Shown: positions 26,274-35,691, counted from the first letter of the stretch. The stretch: 64,000 bases of DNA from Tyzzerella sp. (GCA_017465565.1 JAFTWA010000016.1:1-64000); one strand, 5' to 3'. Made by a program: numbers and translations. The notes: generated by a model from the letters alone, not told the origin.

Positions 26274-28214
26274 TTATTCAACAGTAAAATCATTTGTAGG
26301 CGGCTTACAAACATGTCCCTGACATACATAAAATGTCGTCTTGTCATTTTTCAAAGGATATTCATCTGTTGCTTTATCCAAAACGCGTACAATAGCGTTC
26401 AATGGCATTCTACAAGGTAAGTCTGCCAACTCTTCCTTATCTTTCAATACTACCGTTATTTTCTCTGGCGGGTCCATGTAATCCGACAGTGCCATGAGAA
26501 ACATCGTGTATCCTGCGGGATAACGCCCAGCTTCTTTCGTCACAAATTCTATCTGACGTTTTGCGAGTTCCTCAAACTTTTTTTCGTCTGTAAGGAAATA
26601 CAACTGCACAAAATTATATGCCATAAGTGAATTTCCGCTTGGTACTGCACCACTATTACTTCCCTTCGGCCGTATAATCAACTGTTCATTTTCCTTGCCA
26701 TATAAAAAGAATCCTCCCTGCTTTTCATCGTAAAAATCAGAAAGAACCTTATCGCAAAAGTTTTGTGCTCTTTCCAAATAATTTGTATCAAAAGTTGCCT
26801 CATATAAAGCAATCAGGGCAAAGATTTCATTTGCATATTCATCAAGAAATCCCTTTTCACCACGCTTGCCTTCCCGATAGCTGACATAGAGTGTATCTTT
26901 TTCACAGAGCTTGTCTTCAATGAATTCCTGCGCTTTTATTGCCTCTTCAAGATAATTTTTGTTTTTGCTCACACGATACAAATGGCACATTGCTACAATC
27001 ATGAGTCCATTCCATGCAGTCAGTATCTTATCGTCCAAATGCAAGCTATAGCGTTTTTTGCGGTATTCATAAACAGCCTGTAAATGCTTGTCAAATTTGC
27101 CACTTACATTTTGATTTTTCAAGAGATTTGGAATACTTTTTCCTTCAAAATTCCCTCTATCTGTAATATCAAAATACTGATTGAATTCTTTCCCCAGTTC
27201 TTCACCAAGAATATCAATAATTTCAGACGGTTCAAATACGTAATACTTTCCTTCTTCACCTTCACTGTCAGCATCCTGCGCACTATAAAAGCCACCTTCT
27301 GGTGCTGTCATTTCTCGCAGAACATAGCTTGCTGTCTTTTCAGCAATATTAAAATAAATTGGATTTTTCGTAATCTGATATGCCCTGCAATAAGCCATAA
27401 TCAGCAATGCATTGTCATACAGCATTTTTTCAAAATGTGGCACCAGAAAATATCTATCCGTTGAATATCTTGAAAATCCACCGCCGATGTGGTCAAACAT
27501 TCCTCCTCGGTACATTTGAAGCAGCGTTTTCTCTGCCATTTCCAGTGCTTCTTTATCCCTACTTTTCTCGTAATAGGTCATCAAGAAGAGAAGATTATGA
27601 GGCGTCGGAAATTTGGGAGCACTTCCAAAGCCGCCAAAGGTCTCATCGAAGCTGCGCTTGTAATGTCGCACAGCAGAATGAATCATCTGCTCATCCGCTT
27701 CCCCTTCATAATAGTCAGTTTCATCTAGATACGACATGATTTGCTCCGAGGATTCCAGCAAGGAATTTCTATTTGATTCCCACATATCGTGAACAGCCAG
27801 AAGTAATTCCTTTAAACCGATTTGTCCATATCTTGAAGTTTTTGGAAAATAAGTTCCTGCGAAAAATGGTTTTTGCTCTGGGGTCAGGAAAATAGTTGTC
27901 GGCCAGCCGCCACTTCCTGTAACTGCCTGGCATACAGCCATGTAGATACTGTCAATGTCTGGTCGTTCCTCTTTATCCACTTTTATTGAAATAAAGTGTT
28001 GATTTAGTATTTCAGCAATTTCTTCATCTTCAAAGCTCTCATGCGCCATAACATGGCACCAATGACAGGTACTGTAACCAATACTCAAAAAAATGGGTTT
28101 ATCTTCTGCTTTTGCCCTTTCAAAGGCCTCTTTGCACCATGGATACCAGTCAACTGGATTATCAACATGCTGAAGAAGATAAGGGCTCACTTGATTTTTT
28201 AAATGATTTTGCAT
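26274..28214 (-). CDS. Thioredoxin-domain protein, YyaL/DUF255 (SSP411) family
   Basis: A 646-residue cytoplasmic protein. The N-terminal thioredoxin-like domain (about 1-160) has the family start [24 protein letters not shown] and the CxxC motif [21 protein letters not shown]. The rest is an (alpha/alpha)6-barrel similar to N-acylglucosamine epimerase-like folds ([41 protein letters not shown]). The family is widespread and its function is unsettled. The frame opens 28 codons earlier, but the ATG at 28214 has AGAGGTG five bases upstream and fits the family start. It stands between the aro operon terminator and the T7SS promoter. Confidence 0.9.
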   Translation of the reverse strand: MQNHLKNQVSPYLLQHVDNPVDWYPWCKEAFERAKAEDKPIFLSIGYSTCHWCHVMAHESFEDEEIAEILNQHFISIKVDKEERPDIDSIYMAVCQAVTGSGGWPTTIFLTPEQKPFFAGTYFPKTSRYGQIGLKELLLAVHDMWESNRNSLLESSEQIMSYLDETDYYEGEADEQMIHSAVRHYKRSFDETFGGFGSAPKFPTPHNLLFLMTYYEKSRDKEALEMAEKTLLQMYRGGMFDHIGGGFSRYSTDRYFLVPHFEKMLYDNALLIMAYCRAYQITKNPIYFNIAEKTASYVLREMTAPEGGFYSAQDADSEGEEGKYYVFEPSEIIDILGEELGKEFNQYFDITDRGNFEGKSIPNLLKNQNVSGKFDKHLQAVYEYRKKRYSLHLDDKILTAWNGLMIVAMCHLYRVSKNKNYLEEAIKAQEFIEDKLCEKDTLYVSYREGKRGEKGFLDEYANEIFALIALYEATFDTNYLERAQNFCDKVLSDFYDEKQGGFFLYGKENEQLIIRPKGSNSGAVPSGNSLMAYNFVQLYFLTDEKKFEELAKRQIEFVTKEAGRYPAGYTMFLMALSDYMDPPEKITVVLKDKEELADLPCRMPLNAIVRVLDKATDEYPLKNDKTTFYVCQGHVCKPPTNDFTVE

Positions 28215-28310
28215 ATCTACACCTCTATAGAATCGAATTTCAAAACTTAGCTTTATATATCTTATTATGTCATTTAAGAAAATTTTTACACCACACATCT
28301 ATTTTAACGC

Positions 28311-28338
28311 AAAAAAATTGCGCAAATTGAATGCGCAA
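28311..28338 (-). terminator. aro operon terminator
   Basis: Stem TTGCGCA/TGCGCAA (28318-28338) followed on the minus strand by seven Ts (28311-28317), 15 bases past the aroF stop. Confidence 0.87.
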
Positions 28339-28352
28339 TCTTTTTACCTTCA

Positions 28353-29381
28353 TTACATTTCTTCTGCCATCTCATAAATCAATTTCTCTGTCTTCTCCCA
28401 GCCAAGACATGGGTCTGTAATGGATTGTCCATAAACACCACCTGTTGCTGACTGTGCCCCATCTTCGATATAGCTTTCAATCATAAGGCCTTTTACAAGA
28501 TTATGGATATCTTTATTTACACGTCTGCTATGAAGAACGTCTTTTGAAATACGGATTTGTTCCAAATATTTTTTATTTGAATTCGCATGATTTGCATCAA
28601 TGATAACGCTAGGATTTTGCAAATTCTTTTCCTGATAGGTTTCATATACCTTCATCAAATCTTCATAGTGGTAGTTTGCAATATTCCCACCAAGCACACT
28701 CATTCCACCACGGAGAATTGCATGGGCATATGGATTACCTTTACTTTCTACTTCCCATCCTCTATAAATAAATGTATGGCCCTTCTGAGCCGCTGTAATA
28801 GAGTTCATCATGATAGACAAATCTCCACTTGTTGGATTTTTCATTCCAACTGGCACATCAATTGCACTTGCGGTGAGGCGATGCTGCTGGTTTTCCACCG
28901 AACGTGCGCCAACTGCCACATAGGCAAGTAAATCCGACAAATATCTGTAATTTTCTGGGTATAACATCTCATCTGCGCAGGTAAATCCCGTTTCGCGGAG
29001 TGCGCGCATATGAATCTTACGGATTTTTGTAATACCCTCTAACATGTCTTCATCATGTAATGGATCTGGCTGATGAAGCATTCCTTTGTATCCAACGCCT
29101 GTTGTTCTAGGTTTATTTGTATAGATTCTAGGAATGATAATAATTTTGTCCTTTACCTTTTCCTGTACAGGACAAAGTCTTGAAATATAGTCCATAACCG
29201 ACTCTTCATAATCCGCAGAACATGGTCCAATGATTAGTAAGAGTTTATCACTTTCCCCTGATAATACCTTTTTAATTTCAATATCACGCTCTTGGAAATT
29301 ATGCTGCATCTCCAAGGTCATTGGGTACATTTCCTTTACTTCCATTGGGATTGGTAGTTTTCTTTTGAAATCACAATTCAT
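28353..29381 (-). CDS. aroF: 3-Deoxy-7-phosphoheptulonate (DAHP) synthase, AroFGH type
   Basis: First step of the shikimate pathway: condenses phosphoenolpyruvate and erythrose 4-phosphate. The class I E. coli-like signatures are clear: LLLIIGPCSADY, RIYTNKPRTTGVGYKGMLHQPDP, GARSVENQQHR, MKNPTSGD and VIIDANHANSNKKY. The product has about 342 residues from the ATG at 29381 (MNCDFKRK), which has GGAGG eight bases upstream. An in-frame earlier start would overlap aroA. In this family the N-terminal extension and barrel insertions carry feedback inhibition by Phe or Tyr; which one applies here cannot be read by eye. Last gene of the aro operon. Confidence 0.94.
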   Translation of the reverse strand: MNCDFKRKLPIPMEVKEMYPMTLEMQHNFQERDIEIKKVLSGESDKLLLIIGPCSADYEESVMDYISRLCPVQEKVKDKIIIIPRIYTNKPRTTGVGYKGMLHQPDPLHDEDMLEGITKIRKIHMRALRETGFTCADEMLYPENYRYLSDLLAYVAVGARSVENQQHRLTASAIDVPVGMKNPTSGDLSIMMNSITAAQKGHTFIYRGWEVESKGNPYAHAILRGGMSVLGGNIANYHYEDLMKVYETYQEKNLQNPSVIIDANHANSNKKYLEQIRISKDVLHSRRVNKDIHNLVKGLMIESYIEDGAQSATGGVYGQSITDPCLGWEKTEKLIYEMAEEM

Positions 29382-29397
29382 ACATTTTTCCTCCAGT

Positions 29398-30606
29398 CTA
29401 ATCTTCACGCATCACTTGAATGCCTAATTTTTGAATCTCTTCATAATAATTTGGAAAGCTCTTTCGAACCGATTCCGCACCTTCAATATAGCCCCCTGTA
29501 ATCGTACATAGAGTTGCAAGTGTCATGGCAATTCTATGGTCGTTGTGGCTATTTAGAACCTCTTCTGGCTTTTTTAATTTCCCTGGAAATACGGTTATCT
29601 CATTTTCCAATACTTCCACGCGAATTCCAAACTTCTTTAATTCCTCAGCCATAACCGTTCCACGGTCACTTTCCTTTATTTTCAGACGTTTTGTACCTGT
29701 AAACTTAGCGCCATGTAGAGCCGCTGCCATTCCCATCAGGATTGGTCCAAGGTCTGGACATTCCGCAATATCCATCACAGGTTTGTCTTCTTTTAATAAC
29801 TCAAAATACGTTTTATAAATCTGGTCACCCTGCAGACTGTCTTCCCGAAGACCTTCCACCTGAACTTCTCCACCTATCAGATTAAACGCATCTAGAAATG
29901 CTGCATTGGAATAATCGCCTTCCACAACACTATCCTTTGCTATATAAGTTTGCCCGCCTGAAATATAGAATGTATTTTCTTTTCTTTGAATCTTAATTCC
30001 ATAATACTCCAGTGCCTCCAGGGTCATTTCAATATACGCTTTGCTCTCTACCGGTGGAAGAACTTCTATCACACTGTCTCCCTCCAATAAAGGAAGTGCA
30101 TATAATAATCCTGTAATAAACTGACTACTAATGTTTCCAGGAACTTTATAATGTGTTGATTTTAGTTTCCCTTCTAATTCCAGCGCCTGCTCTGTTCTCT
30201 GATAGAAAATCCCTTGCTCCTTGCAAATATTTTCATAAATTTCCAAAGGCCTCTCCATCAATCGTTTCGCACCGACAAATCTTACTTTTCCACCACCTGT
30301 CAATAATAGTGGGATAAAAAATCGAAGGGTACTTCCACTTTCCTTGCTATCCAGTTTTTCTTCTGTCTGCAGACTTCTTTTTCCAACACCTTTCATAGTG
30401 ACGGTACGGTCATCTATTTTATAATCGCACCCCAGTGCTTTCAGTATTCCAAGTGTTGCTTTAATATCTTCGCTAAGGTCGATATTTCCAATAACCGAAA
30501 CTCCCTCTGCAAGACCTGCCCCCATCAGCATGCGGTGTGCCATACTCTTAGAAGGTGGTGCCAAAACGGAGCCTTCTGCCTTACTCGGCAAGATTTTCAC
30601 TCTCAT
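29398..30606 (-). CDS. aroA: EPSP synthase (3-phosphoshikimate 1-carboxyvinyltransferase)
   Basis: Joins phosphoenolpyruvate to shikimate 3-phosphate. The 402-residue protein shows LPSKAEGSVLAPPSKSMAHRMLMGAGLAEG at the N-terminus, ESGSTLRFFIPLLLTGG in the first domain, and ESDRGTVMAEELKKFG and NSHNDHRIAMTLATLC in the second. All are signatures of the enolpyruvyl transferase pair of domains. It lies 16 bases after aroC and 16 before aroF. It is slightly shorter than the E. coli enzyme, as in many Clostridia. Confidence 0.95.
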   Translation of the reverse strand: MRVKILPSKAEGSVLAPPSKSMAHRMLMGAGLAEGVSVIGNIDLSEDIKATLGILKALGCDYKIDDRTVTMKGVGKRSLQTEEKLDSKESGSTLRFFIPLLLTGGGKVRFVGAKRLMERPLEIYENICKEQGIFYQRTEQALELEGKLKSTHYKVPGNISSQFITGLLYALPLLEGDSVIEVLPPVESKAYIEMTLEALEYYGIKIQRKENTFYISGGQTYIAKDSVVEGDYSNAAFLDAFNLIGGEVQVEGLREDSLQGDQIYKTYFELLKEDKPVMDIAECPDLGPILMGMAAALHGAKFTGTKRLKIKESDRGTVMAEELKKFGIRVEVLENEITVFPGKLKKPEEVLNSHNDHRIAMTLATLCTITGGYIEGAESVRKSFPNYYEEIQKLGIQVMRED

Positions 30607-30622
30607 ATCCCAATCTCCTCAT

Positions 30623-31720
30623 CTATCTAAGCCAGTCTGTTCCGTAACGCAGTGCTAACATATCGCTGATTACAATTGCCGTAATACTGTCTACTACCAC
30701 ACGCGCTCTGTGAATAATTGCCGGGTCATGTCTTCCCTGGATTTGGAAAGTCACATTTTCTTTTGTATCCATATTCACCGTTTCCTGCGCTTTATAAATG
30801 GATGGAGTCGGCTTAATCACAGTATTAAATAGGATTGGCATGCCATTTGTAATGCCGCCGTTAATCCCACCGTTATTGTTGGTCTTTGTCGTAACCTTTC
30901 CATCTTCTATTTCAAATGGGTCGTTTGCTTCGCTGCCTTTCATCTCCGCAAATGCAAATCCCTTACCAAATTCAATTCCTTTCACAGCTGGAACACTGAA
31001 AATTCCATGTGCAAGCATGCTTTCCATGGTGTCAAACCAAGGCTCTCCAACGCCCGCTGGAATACCTGTAACAACTGTCTCCAAGATGCCTCCAACACTG
31101 TCACCTTCATTTGCTGCCGCTTCCATGTATGCATGTATTTCTTCTGCTGCTTTTTCATCCAGCACTGGAAAAATCAAATCATTCACCTTTGCAAGCTCTT
31201 CCTCATAATTTGTAAATGGCGTATCTTTGATTGTTCCACATTGCTTGATGTGGGTTCCAATATGAATTCCTTTTTTCTTTAATGCATCGATTAAGACTGC
31301 TCCCACTGCTACGATTGGAGTTGTAATTCTTCCTGAAAAATGTCCGCCGCCGCGATAATCTGCAAATCCATGATATTTTTCGATTGCTGTATAATCCGCA
31401 TGCCCTGGACGCATCAAATCTTTTGTTTTGGAATAGTCTTTACTCTTTGTATTATTGTTTTCAAATAAAATGCAAATCGGAGTCCCTGTAGTTTTCCCCT
31501 CAAAAACACCACTCACAATATGAGGTTCGTCCGTCTCCACACGCTGTGTCGAAATCTTTCCGTGTGGCTTTCTCAGATTCAACTGCTTTCGCATAAAATC
31601 TAAATCCACTTCGATTCCCGGTGCAAGTCCGTCGATAACCGCGCCAATCTCCGCTCCATGACTTTCACCAAATAGGGTTACTGTAATACTATTTCCCAAT
31701 ACATTCTTCACGCTATTCAC
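30623..31720 (-). CDS. aroC: Chorismate synthase
   Basis: Final step of the common aromatic pathway: trans-1,4 elimination of phosphate from EPSP, needing reduced FMN. The 365-residue protein has the N-terminal signature VTLFGESHGAEIGAVIDGLAPG, then DYSKTKDLMRPGHADYTAIEKYHGFADYRGGGHFSGRIT, and the C-terminal GRHDPAIIHRARVVVDSI. It overlaps the end of aroB by eight bases, so translation is coupled. Confidence 0.97.
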   Translation of the reverse strand: MNSVKNVLGNSITVTLFGESHGAEIGAVIDGLAPGIEVDLDFMRKQLNLRKPHGKISTQRVETDEPHIVSGVFEGKTTGTPICILFENNNTKSKDYSKTKDLMRPGHADYTAIEKYHGFADYRGGGHFSGRITTPIVAVGAVLIDALKKKGIHIGTHIKQCGTIKDTPFTNYEEELAKVNDLIFPVLDEKAAEEIHAYMEAAANEGDSVGGILETVVTGIPAGVGEPWFDTMESMLAHGIFSVPAVKGIEFGKGFAFAEMKGSEANDPFEIEDGKVTTKTNNNGGINGGITNGMPILFNTVIKPTPSIYKAQETVNMDTKENVTFQIQGRHDPAIIHRARVVVDSITAIVISDMLALRYGTDWLR

Positions 31721-32717
31721 GCTCCAATCTTGCTAAAACCTGTTCCATCGGCCATTCTTCAATTTGTCCGTCTCCAATTTCTGACACGAACACAACAGAA
31801 CAGTTTTTATTACTTGCTTTTTTATCATGCGTAATTGCTTCTTTTACTTCTTCTATACTAAACTCATCAGACTCCGGCACATTAAATCCTAAGCGTTCAT
31901 AAATCTGAATCAGTTTCTCTTTTACTTCATCACTACTCATGTACAGCATTCCCAGTGCAACACATTCTCCGTGTAAATACTTTCCTTTTGCCGCACTTTC
32001 GAATCCATGTCCAATGGTATGTCCAAAGTTTAAAATCTTGCGAAGATGACTTTCCTTCTCATCCTGCTCAACCACATATTTCTTTACAAGCAATGCTTTC
32101 TCTATAATGTAATCTAATTTATCTTTCCATTCACCATTTAAGAACAATTCAAATAACCCAGGGTCACTGGTTGCTCCCATTTTAATTGCTTCTATTAATC
32201 CATTTACAATCTGGCGTTCTGATAAACTATTCAGTGTATCTGGGTCAATCAGAACTGCCTTTGGCTGATGGAATGCACCAATAATATTTTTGATTCCCGC
32301 TAAATTTACCGCTGTCTTCCCACCGATAGAAGAATCTACCTGAGATAATACTGTAGTTGGAACATTATAAAAATCAATACCGCGCATATAAAGAGAAGCC
32401 ACAAAACCACCAAGGTCTCCAACAACTCCACCGCCCACTGCAACCACACAGTCCTTGCGGCTAAACTGGAATTCCAACATATCTGTCAGAATCTCTTCTG
32501 CTGTCTGAAGGGATTTGCTGCCTTCACCTTGTGGTACGACTTTGATATATGCTTTTTTACATTGCTGTGCAATCTTTTCTGCGTATTGAATCGGAACTCC
32601 CTCATCTGTAATAATCATTACGCTACGATTCAGTTTCAGATATTCATTTGCTTTTGCAAGAATTCCTCTCTCCAATTCGATATTGTAACTATTTGCTCCT
32701 AATTCCATTCTAATCAT
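31713..32717 (-). CDS. aroB: 3-Dehydroquinate synthase
   Basis: Converts DAHP to 3-dehydroquinate using NAD and a divalent metal. The NAD-binding GGGVVGDLGGFVASLYMRGI, the YNVPTTVLSQVDSSIGGKTAVNL signature and metal ligands in LNFGHTIGHGFE and YLHGECVALGM are present. The 334-residue protein begins with MIRMELGANSY about 17 bases downstream of the attenuator terminator, GGAGG just before. As first gene of aroB-aroC-aroA-aroF it is the direct target of the leader control described at 32734-32955. Confidence 0.95.
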   Translation of the reverse strand: MIRMELGANSYNIELERGILAKANEYLKLNRSVMIITDEGVPIQYAEKIAQQCKKAYIKVVPQGEGSKSLQTAEEILTDMLEFQFSRKDCVVAVGGGVVGDLGGFVASLYMRGIDFYNVPTTVLSQVDSSIGGKTAVNLAGIKNIIGAFHQPKAVLIDPDTLNSLSERQIVNGLIEAIKMGATSDPGLFELFLNGEWKDKLDYIIEKALLVKKYVVEQDEKESHLRKILNFGHTIGHGFESAAKGKYLHGECVALGMLYMSSDEVKEKLIQIYERLGFNVPESDEFSIEEVKEAITHDKKASNKNCSVVFVSEIGDGQIEEWPMEQVLARLERE

Positions 32718-32733
32718 TGTGATTCCTCCGAAT

Positions 32734-32770
32734 AAAAAAACCGATATTTGTTACATTCAAATACCGGTTT
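32734..32770 (-). terminator. Attenuator terminator in the aro leader
   Basis: In the RNA, AAACCGGUAUUUG pairs with CAAAUAUCGGUUU (one G-U, loop of seven bases, 32738-32770), followed by seven Us (32734-32740). It lies between the leader peptide and aroB, only about 17 bases before the start codon, so it must be controlled for the operon to be expressed. Confidence 0.9.
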
Positions 32771-32820
32771 GCACTCTTTTTATAAAATATATGGTGTGTA
32801 TCGGATATGAACGTAACAAA
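32747..32820 (-). promoter_or_regulatory. Antiterminator pairing in the aro leader
   Basis: The RNA segment from 32820 to 32808 (UUUGUUACGUUCA) can pair over 13 bases, with one G-U, with the segment 32759 to 32747 (UGAAUGUAACAAA). The second segment is the loop and loop-proximal stem of the terminator, so the two structures exclude each other. The upstream strand begins one base after the leader-peptide stop codon. A ribosome finishing the peptide would cover it and allow termination; one stalled at the aromatic codons would leave it free. Confidence 0.72.
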
Positions 32821-32821
32821 A

Positions 32822-32896
32822 TTAACCAACGCTAAAATAAAAGCCTTGGCTATAAAAGAAAAAGTATGAATTTACATTTTTCTTTGTCTGCATCAT
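32822..32896 (-). CDS. Phe/Tyr-rich leader peptide of the aro operon
   Basis: A 24-codon frame starting with two ATGs (32896) and ending TAA at 32822. Residues 11-21 read YFFFYSQGFYF: eight aromatics in eleven positions, five Phe and three Tyr, no Trp. AGGATGG lies about eight bases upstream as a weak ribosome-binding site. It sits inside the untranslated leader between a strong promoter and an intrinsic terminator, exactly where an attenuation peptide belongs. Phe and Tyr are end products of the pathway encoded downstream. Confidence 0.8.
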   Translation of the reverse strand: MMQTKKNVNSYFFFYSQGFYFSVG

Positions 32897-32927
32897 ATCG
32901 GTTACCATCCTGTTTAAACTTGTTTTT

Positions 32928-32955
32928 ATTATATCATTGTCATTTTATTTGTCAA
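32928..32955 (-). promoter_or_regulatory. aro operon promoter
   Basis: TTGACA (32950-32955), 16 bases, TATAAT (32928-32933) on the minus strand. Transcription would start about 25 bases before the leader peptide, giving a leader of roughly 200 bases before aroB. Confidence 0.82.
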
Positions 32956-32993
32956 CCAAATTATCTGTCAATTTAAAAGCATATAAAATCAAC

Positions 32994-33022
32994 TTGACTT
33001 TCGAACCTTTCCGAATTATACT
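32994..33022 (+). promoter_or_regulatory. tRNA-Thr promoter
   Basis: TTGACT (32994-32999), 17 bases, TATACT (33017-33022) on the plus strand, 24 bases upstream of the mature tRNA 5' end. It is divergent from the aro promoter. Confidence 0.75.
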
Positions 33023-33046
33023 TTATTTTGTGATTGAAATACATAT

Positions 33047-33119
<73 letters not shown>

Positions 33120-33153
33120 TTCGGGACAATTAAATACTTTCAAAAAACCTAGT

Positions 33154-33190
33154 AAAATCAAGGCTTTCATGGCTTTGATTTTATTTTTTT
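33154..33190 (+). terminator. tRNA terminator
   Basis: Stem AAAATCAAGGC/GCTTTGATTTT (one G-U, 33154-33182) followed by A and seven Ts on the plus strand. It also lies just past the convergent Rpn gene. Confidence 0.85.
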
Positions 33191-33226
33191 ATAATATTTT
33201 ATGCCTCATTTTGCCCCATAAATTCC

Positions 33227-34078
33227 CTATTCTAATATTTCTTCTACCTGTAACAATGAAATATTACACTCTTTCGCTATTTCCTCGTTACTTTTACCCT
33301 TGTTGTGAAGTTTATATACACTCTTTGCTAATTGAACTCCTGTCGCAATATCATCTTCTCGCAATTTTCTCAACCCTTCGCACATATTTATCGACTCCTC
33401 TCCTTCCGGCACTTCTATATTCGCACCTGTACACTCATTAATTACTTTTACCGCTTCCTTACCAACATTTTCAAACATCTTGTCATCCATCAATTTCGCG
33501 CATTCTCCTTTGTTCTTTGATACCGAAATAAACTTCATCACTTTTCCAAACTCTGTTACATACTGTAAAAGATATGGATCTATATCATCAAACATCTCCT
33601 TGAGACACCTTGGTGCATCCCACTCGTCTGCCCCGAAGTAAATAGTCAATGTAATGACTGGTTTCAATTTATCAGTCTTTTTGAATCCTGATAAAAACTC
33701 CCTACTATTCTCAAATTCATGATTCGCACGATGCTTTTTTTCCATCTGCGAAACTTGTTTCCCGTAATTCAACGCATCATAAATCATGTTTTTCACAGAC
33801 GCCGCATAATGAATCTCCGAATGGTTCTCGATTCCCAAAATCAAATAAGCAGCCTTATCATCTTCCATAAGAATACACTGTTTCAGTACATCTCGAATCT
33901 TTTGAACAACTTTCTTGTTCTCATCGTCCAAAATAATTGCAATTTCTGTCGGGTCCATCACACTTAGCTTTTCTGGTCTGATTACTTGTTTTCCTCCATA
34001 CAAATGATAATTGAACGCATCTGCAAAATGTTCAGGTTCGGACATATAGTCCTTTGTCACTGTGTCTCTCTTGCCCAT
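33227..34078 (-). CDS. Rpn-family recombination-promoting nuclease / PD-(D/E)XK transposase-like protein
   Basis: A 283-residue protein of the Rpn (transposase_31-like) group common in Lachnospiraceae. The start GKRDTVTKDYMSEPEHFADAFNYHLYGGKQVI and the segment KAAYLILGIENHSEIHYAASVKNMIYDALNYGKQV are typical; the latter holds the nuclease acidic core. The C-terminus ends with a resolvase-like helical tail (LHNKGKSNEEIAKECNISLLQVEEIL) resembling a helix-turn-helix. The ATG at 34078 has AAAGGAGG at eight bases; an earlier ATG at 34084 is too close to it. Related proteins nick DNA and stimulate recombination. It lies downstream of a tRNA and next to several relics. Confidence 0.85.
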   Translation of the reverse strand: MGKRDTVTKDYMSEPEHFADAFNYHLYGGKQVIRPEKLSVMDPTEIAIILDDENKKVVQKIRDVLKQCILMEDDKAAYLILGIENHSEIHYAASVKNMIYDALNYGKQVSQMEKKHRANHEFENSREFLSGFKKTDKLKPVITLTIYFGADEWDAPRCLKEMFDDIDPYLLQYVTEFGKVMKFISVSKNKGECAKLMDDKMFENVGKEAVKVINECTGANIEVPEGEESINMCEGLRKLREDDIATGVQLAKSVYKLHNKGKSNEEIAKECNISLLQVEEILE

Positions 34079-34392
34079 AGGCATTACCTCCTTTGAATTT
34101 GTGCAGGAGGCTTCTATTCTTTTCTTATCAACCTCTCTGCTCTTGATTGAAATGAATTGAAAAGCATCGAGATTTCTTAAGAAATGAAAATAGAATTTTA
34201 GACGTGATATTCACCACATGATTTTCAGAAATATAATGCTTTTGATTATTTTACCATAGAAAGATACAAATTTTCAACAGATTAGCGTTGAACTTGTAGT
34301 TTAATTTTAAATTCAATACATAAAAAAGTCCCACTGAAAAAACAAGGAGAAATGTGAACACACATCTCTCCTTGCAAGTTTCGTATTTTTAT
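34079..34392 (-). other. Non-coding stretch upstream of the Rpn gene, with amidohydrolase terminator
   Basis: About 314 bases without a gene. Next to the Rpn start lies its ribosome-binding site, and no clear promoter could be fixed. At 34343-34374 a hairpin CAAGGAGAAATGTG/CACATCTCTCCTTG (one mismatch) is followed on the minus strand by six Ts, a strong terminator for the amidohydrolase ending at 34393. The middle is AT-rich with no recognised coding remnant. Confidence 0.7.
34337..34374 (-). terminator. Amidohydrolase terminator
   Basis: Fourteen-position stem (34343-34356 with 34361-34374, one mismatch), four-base loop, then TTTTTT on the minus strand. Confidence 0.85.
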
Positions 34393-35541
34393 TTATATTA
34401 GCTTTCCATCAATGAAAACCATCTCTACCTTTGTCGATACTTCCATCGGATTGCCATCTGCAATAACAATATCTGCATCTTTCCCCACTTCAATTGAACC
34501 TACACGGTCTTCAATGCCTACGTGGCGCGCCGGATTGATTGTAATAGCCTGCAATGCCTGGAACGGATCCATGCCGGCATGGACAGCCATTCCTGCGCAA
34601 ATCGGCAGATATTCCTGTGGAATGACAGGTGAATCCGTAATAATAGATACCTGACAACCTGCTGCCGCAAGCACACCTGGTGTTATCCAGCTTTTATTAC
34701 GCAATTCAAATTTGCTTGCTTCTGTAAGAGTTGGTCCTACAGCCAATGGAACATTTTCCTTCACAAGCTCATCTACAATCAAATGACCTTCTGTGACATG
34801 CTCCAATGTAATCTTAACATCAAACTCTTTTGCAATTCGAAGTGCTGTGAAAATATCTTCTGTTGCATGTGCATGAGCCTTCAATGGAATCTCTCTTTTC
34901 AACACTGGAATCAATGCTTCAGACTTCATATCTAATGAAGGGCACTTTGTAATATCTTCTCCCGCTGCTTCTTTTTTCAACATATATTCCCTAGCTTTTG
35001 CAAGTGCTTCTCTTAGTTTAAAAGCAGTTGTCATACGGCTAGAATCGCTCTTATTTTGATAACAACGCTTTGGATTCTCCCCAAATGCACATTTCATCGC
35101 AACAGCATCTCTTACAACCATATCATCCACACGTTTACCGACCGTTTTAATAGTTGTAAATGTTCCGCCTAAAACATTGGCACTTCCTGGTCCCACACAA
35201 ACACAGGTAACTCCTGCCTTCGCTGCTGCTTCAAATGTTGGCTGCATTGGCTTAACGCCATCGATTCCACGAAGTTCTGGACAAACAATGTCATTCATTT
35301 CATTATAATCGGTACCTTCATATCCAATTCCATGTCCGTCCAATCCCATATGTCCGTGTGCTTCTACAAATCCCGGATACACCTCTTTACCGCTCACATC
35401 AATAACCTGTGTTCCTTCTGGCAAGTCCAAATTCTTTCCTATCGCTTTGATTTTCCCATTTTCAATAAGGATATCTGCTTGAAAAGCTTCTGGCTGAATC
35501 GCGTCATGTACATTTCCATTACAAATACAAAGTAAGGTCAT
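34393..35541 (-). CDS. Amidohydrolase-family metal-dependent hydrolase
   Basis: A 382-residue TIM-barrel amidohydrolase of the imidazolonepropionase-like branch. Metal ligands are visible in VYPGFVEAHGHMGLDG (HxH), in LKAHAHATEDI, in ITLEHVTEGH, and in a late Asp, probably in SIITDSPVIPQ. The flanking beta-sandwich (IENGKIKAIGKNLDLPEGTQVIDVSGKEV; VGSIEVGKDADIVIADGNPMEVSTKVEMVFIDGKLI) is complete. It is cytosolic (no signal peptide). Substrate unknown; prolidase-like or cyclic-amide hydrolysis are options. I chose the ATG at 35541 (MTLLCICNGNV), with AAGGGGTG upstream. Its promoter region recurs upstream of a GNAT relic 1.9 kb away. Confidence 0.87.
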   Translation of the reverse strand: MTLLCICNGNVHDAIQPEAFQADILIENGKIKAIGKNLDLPEGTQVIDVSGKEVYPGFVEAHGHMGLDGHGIGYEGTDYNEMNDIVCPELRGIDGVKPMQPTFEAAAKAGVTCVCVGPGSANVLGGTFTTIKTVGKRVDDMVVRDAVAMKCAFGENPKRCYQNKSDSSRMTTAFKLREALAKAREYMLKKEAAGEDITKCPSLDMKSEALIPVLKREIPLKAHAHATEDIFTALRIAKEFDVKITLEHVTEGHLIVDELVKENVPLAVGPTLTEASKFELRNKSWITPGVLAAAGCQVSIITDSPVIPQEYLPICAGMAVHAGMDPFQALQAITINPARHVGIEDRVGSIEVGKDADIVIADGNPMEVSTKVEMVFIDGKLI

Positions 35542-35577
35542 AATATCCACCCCTTTTACTTTCTTACATCTAACTCT

Positions 35578-35624
35578 AGTATAGTACTTAGTATAAAAGA
35601 ATTCAATTTAGTTTGTAACTGAAT
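35578..35624 (-). promoter_or_regulatory. Amidohydrolase promoter with operator-like palindrome (copy A)
   Basis: TTGAAT (35601-35606), 17 bases, TATACT (35578-35583) on the minus strand. Directly upstream and touching the -35 is the near-palindrome ATTCAGTTACAAACTAAAT (35606-35624), a likely repressor site. The same arrangement, with a perfect palindrome, is at 37459-37505. Confidence 0.7.
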
Positions 35625-35642
35625 CTTTAAATAACTTCACCT

Positions 35643-35672
35643 CGGTAAAAAGTAAAATTTCACTTTTTATCG
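35643..35672 (-). terminator. Hairpin after the DUF4143 ATPase gene
   Basis: Stem CGGTAAAAAGT/ACTTTTTATCG (one mismatch, G-U in RNA) about 20 bases past the stop at 35692. There is no proper U-tract, so this is a weak terminator candidate. Confidence 0.5.
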
Positions 35673-35691
35673 GGATGAACATTGAAGTTCG

